Made by a program: the position numbers and the translations under genes. From Cranoglanis bouderius (Eukaryota; Chordata; Actinopteri; Siluriformes; Cranoglanididae), in assembly GCA_023630585.1 (NCBI GenBank), contig CM042544.1, forward strand, positions 8,691,756-8,755,755: a stretch of DNA of 64,000 nucleotides, given 5' to 3'. The first letter of the stretch is position 1. Each line of letters opens with the position of its first letter. The notes beneath the pieces are model-generated. The model was not told where the DNA came from. It did not search any database and saw only the letters and a program-made list of their open reading frames with translations. This document shows, piece by piece, positions 44,600 to 64,000 of the stretch.

Positions 44600-45144
44600 T
44601 GCCATTTCTAATACCTCTTTTAAAAATATATATATTTTCTACTTATTTAACGATTCGAAACAGCCTGGTGTAATACATCAGTTGCTGTTACTTAGCAACC
44701 AGTGATCATAAGAATGATAAAGATTTGGTTTAAAAAAAAACAAAAACCCAACGTTATCAGATATAACAGCAAGGTTTCAACAGAACGCTTTTCAACCAAT
44801 CAGATTGCATGGCCATTACTAGCCTAACTGTTGTATAAAAATGCGGGAAGGCCTTTGGCACTGGTGGGTGAGTAACCTTTTTACAGTTTATGTTTGTAAA
44901 TCCATACATTTCCCAGCAATTATTATGTGTTTCCACTTAGCTCGGTAACCTGCGTAAGGGAATAATGTCGTTTTTCTAATAGCTGACTGGTTCGAAACCT
45001 GTGATCCAGAATTGATGTCCAGAAGGATAGCTGTAATGCATTAACATGGGTGGGGAGATGTTGTGAGACAGAAGGTTTGATCACACAAAGCTCAGAAATC
45101 TTTGCACAACCACACTGTGATGAGCCCATCATATTGATTTGGGT

Positions 45145-45196
<52 letters not shown>

Positions 45197-45340
45197 GTGT
45201 GAACTGTTCTTATAGCTTTGAATGAAATACAGACCTTTTCCCAAAGCTGTGTCAATGGAGTAATGTTAATAAGAAATGTTAATAATGGAAAAAACATCCA
45301 ACCAGACTAGGCACAGTTTCCCATCAGCCCGTCAATCAAA
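44600..45340. other. Upstream flank of pdcd6, no gene recognised
   Basis: No coding block is seen. The stretch contains a (TTA)n tract and an inverted CCAAT motif cluster near 44795. It probably forms the distal 5' flank of pdcd6. Confidence 0.4.
45147..45196. repeat. (TTA)16 microsatellite
   Basis: About 16 TTA units in the 5' flank of pdcd6. Confidence 0.95.
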
Positions 45341-45359
45341 AGATTATGGCTCCACCCTT

Positions 45360-45560
45360 TTAGCACAGTTCTGACACGCTGGCAGTCTGCGAGCCAATCA
45401 AAACGCTGGCCCGTGATGTGGGCGGTCCAGTGACGTCTCTTGAATATGTGTTGAGAAGTGGTAAGGCTGGGTTCACGCCACGCCTCTGCGTGAAGAATGT
45501 CATAGTCAGATTGAGACGAGTTCGAGGAGTGCGAGCATTTGCGATCTTCAGCACTATTAT
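45360..45560 (+). promoter_or_regulatory. Candidate pdcd6 promoter
   Basis: A locally CpG-richer stretch has a CCAAT box (45394-45398) about 230 bp before the start codon and no TATA box, as expected of a broadly expressed gene. The transcription start is not identified. An intron ending at the T-rich ACAG at 45610 is possible, in which case the promoter would lie further away. Confidence 0.35.
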
Positions 45561-45627
45561 TTATTATTTTATTATTATTGTTATTATTATTATTATTTTT
45601 TTTTTTACAGCCGGACTACATGCGGAA

Positions 45628-62383
<16,756 letters not shown>

Positions 62384-64000
62384 GTAAGCAAAACAGTGCT
62401 GATTTATTTATCAGAAAGGGGGCTGCGGGCCAGAGGAATAGATGAATGCCATGCTAGGGGATGTTGTTTAGTTAATTTGGCACGCGCTGAAGCTGGTGTT
62501 GAAAGAATAAGAGGTTTAGAAGTCAATTTAAAGGATGGCATTCCAGTTCAGAAGTGGTGAATTATAAATTAATAAATATACATTGGAGCAGTTTTCCCTT
62601 ACAAAAATGTCCTATGGTGTTCCATGTGATAAAACCTCAAAAGTACCACACAAAACTGGTGTGGTAATTGTGTAGTATCGTTTTGTGGGATGCTTTACCG
62701 CAGGATTTTGTTGTACAGTGTGTAATATTGCTGTAATATTCTTGCGGTACTACAGTCATATTTCTGTAGTAATATTTGGAATTTTTTTTGTGTATAATAA
62801 TTGATTGTAGTATAGTTTTATAAATAATACATGTTAAATAGGCCTATATTTCATGATGTCTTCTAAGAAATAACAATGTTATCATTAAATTATAGCTATT
62901 GCTACTACTGTTTATATAGGCATCAAAAACATTTGTCATGAATTATAGTAAATTTATAATAAAACTTTTATTATGGCTCAGTGTTTTTTTTAAAATCATA
63001 TATTAAATTCATATCCATTATAGTAGCCACCTACTGATCACATTACTGACAGCACTATATTTCTGCCAAGGTCATTGACAAAAACAATTGCAATACCACA
63101 GACTGTATTTCTTATAGTAAATTCTTGTCATATAGAAAGTGCTGTGGTAATCCTGTCATAATTAGCTCTGTTCAAATGCTTTGGGATTACCACACAAAAA
63201 CAATAGAAAAACCACTATCATTGTATGGGTTTACAAAAATATCCTGAGGTAATCCTGTGGTACTGCAGCAGTACAACAAAAACGTACCACACAACAAATG
63301 AGCAGAGCTAAATATGCACTTTCTGTTGTACAGTATCACAAGAATTTACCATTAGATGCCATACGTTTAGTTGTGCCGCCCCTTGGCTAATGAAACCAAA
63401 CTATTCTAGTCTAGTGTTAGATAGTACGGAAGCCCTAAGCGGCCATGCATTATTAATCATTCTTTCTTGTTTTCTCATGATCTCGACTTGATTTTTCTCG
63501 TGATCCCGAAGTTAACAGGCTTTTTGAATGGGTTTTTGGTTAAAGTCTGTGGTTAACACAAGCTCGAGATATAAATACACCAGTAATGCTACACTCGTGA
63601 TTTTTGTAAGCTTTTACGTGTCTTGAAAAAGGCGGTTGCTAACAAGTAGTTAAATGAGACTATACAGAGGTTGTCGGGGACATTAAACGTCATCGCGCCG
63701 AACAGGAAAACTCTTCTGCTACAGCTTCGTTGTGTTTATACTCACGCTCTTCCAAACTATTCCAATTCAAACTTTCCAACCTGTAGATTTATCAGTTTAT
63801 AGTATTTTCCAATGGTAGAGTTTTTTTAAAATAAAGATTGAAAGAGACGTTGAAGTCATGTGACCGTTGTGTAGTTCATTTATAGCTTAACATTAGCTTT
63901 TTTACTTCTGGCGATTGTATTTACGCTTCAAAATGAATAAAAGTTGTGTTCATTTGTGAAAATTATCTTGATGAACTAAACATGCAAGAATCGTATACTT
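62384..64000 (+). other. pdcd6 intron 4, incomplete at window end
   Basis: The donor GTAAGC begins an intron of at least 1.6 kb. The next coding exon (EF4) is not in the window. A repeat-like patch at 62600-63300 shows recurring TGGTACTACAG / GTACCACACA motifs in both orientations, possibly a decayed non-autonomous element. Confidence 0.6.

Noticed and set aside
45418..45627. In-frame upstream extension of pdcd6 (70 codons)
   Set aside because: It reads through a (TTA)-rich tract giving Ile/Phe runs. ALG-2 starts with a short Tyr/Pro-rich tail, matched by the ATG at 45628.

Overview
This is a vertebrate, almost certainly teleost fish, nuclear window. Two protein-coding genes with GT-AG introns are recognisable on the + strand. 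They sit in a sea of fish-type repeats: many Tc1/mariner copies flanked by TA, L2/Rex-like, L1-like and APE/RT non-LTR retrotransposons, tRNA- and 5S-derived SINEs, a piggyBac relic, and long (CA)n, (TA)n and (CT)n tracts. The Tc1 density would fit a catfish or other otophysan, but the species cannot be fixed from the sequence alone.

Region 1 (1-16 kb): ciart, the circadian CLOCK-BMAL1 repressor (Chrono/Gm129). It has five coding exons at 2756-2992, 4969-5044, 13539-13617, 14686-14860 and 15177-15674, encoding 354 aa, and a probable untranslated exon upstream. Two canonical E-boxes lie 5' of the coding region. The 8.5-kb third intron holds five Tc1-type elements in a row. The (CT)27 tract before the second coding exon is itself the polypyrimidine tract.

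Region 2 (16-45 kb): about 29 kb between the genes, with no convincing host gene. It holds decayed Tc1 copies, one of them split by an L2-like insertion; a 36-bp minisatellite that translates as 12-residue repeats; a complete 4.1-kb APE/RT retrotransposon on the minus strand (two in-frame stops, oligo(A) tail, 12-13 bp target-site duplication); a TA-flanked Tc1 element with an intact 337-aa DD34E transposase at 35281-36844; a Tc1 inserted in another Tc1; a 65-bp inverted pair of tRNA-like SINE heads; and a piggyBac transposase relic.

Region 3 (45-64 kb): the 5' part of pdcd6 (ALG-2, a penta-EF-hand calcium sensor). Coding exons lie at 45628-45710, 47191-47252, 55316-55360 and 62225-62383, giving about 117 residues and three EF-hands. 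The gene runs out of the window. Its introns hold more Tc1 copies (one carrying a hAT-like insert, one keeping only the DNA-binding domain), an L1-like relic, a 5S-rRNA-derived SINE and Rex/L2-like fragments.

No operon-like, CRISPR or clearly new multi-gene system was seen. The observations most worth following are the intact Tc1 transposase, the nearly intact retrotransposon, alternative in-frame donors in ciart exon 5, the 36-bp coding-like minisatellite, the paired tRNA-head inverted repeat, and the Tc1 derivative encoding only a DNA-binding domain. Gene and element identifications rest on reading the protein sequences and on recalled family features; no database search was run.
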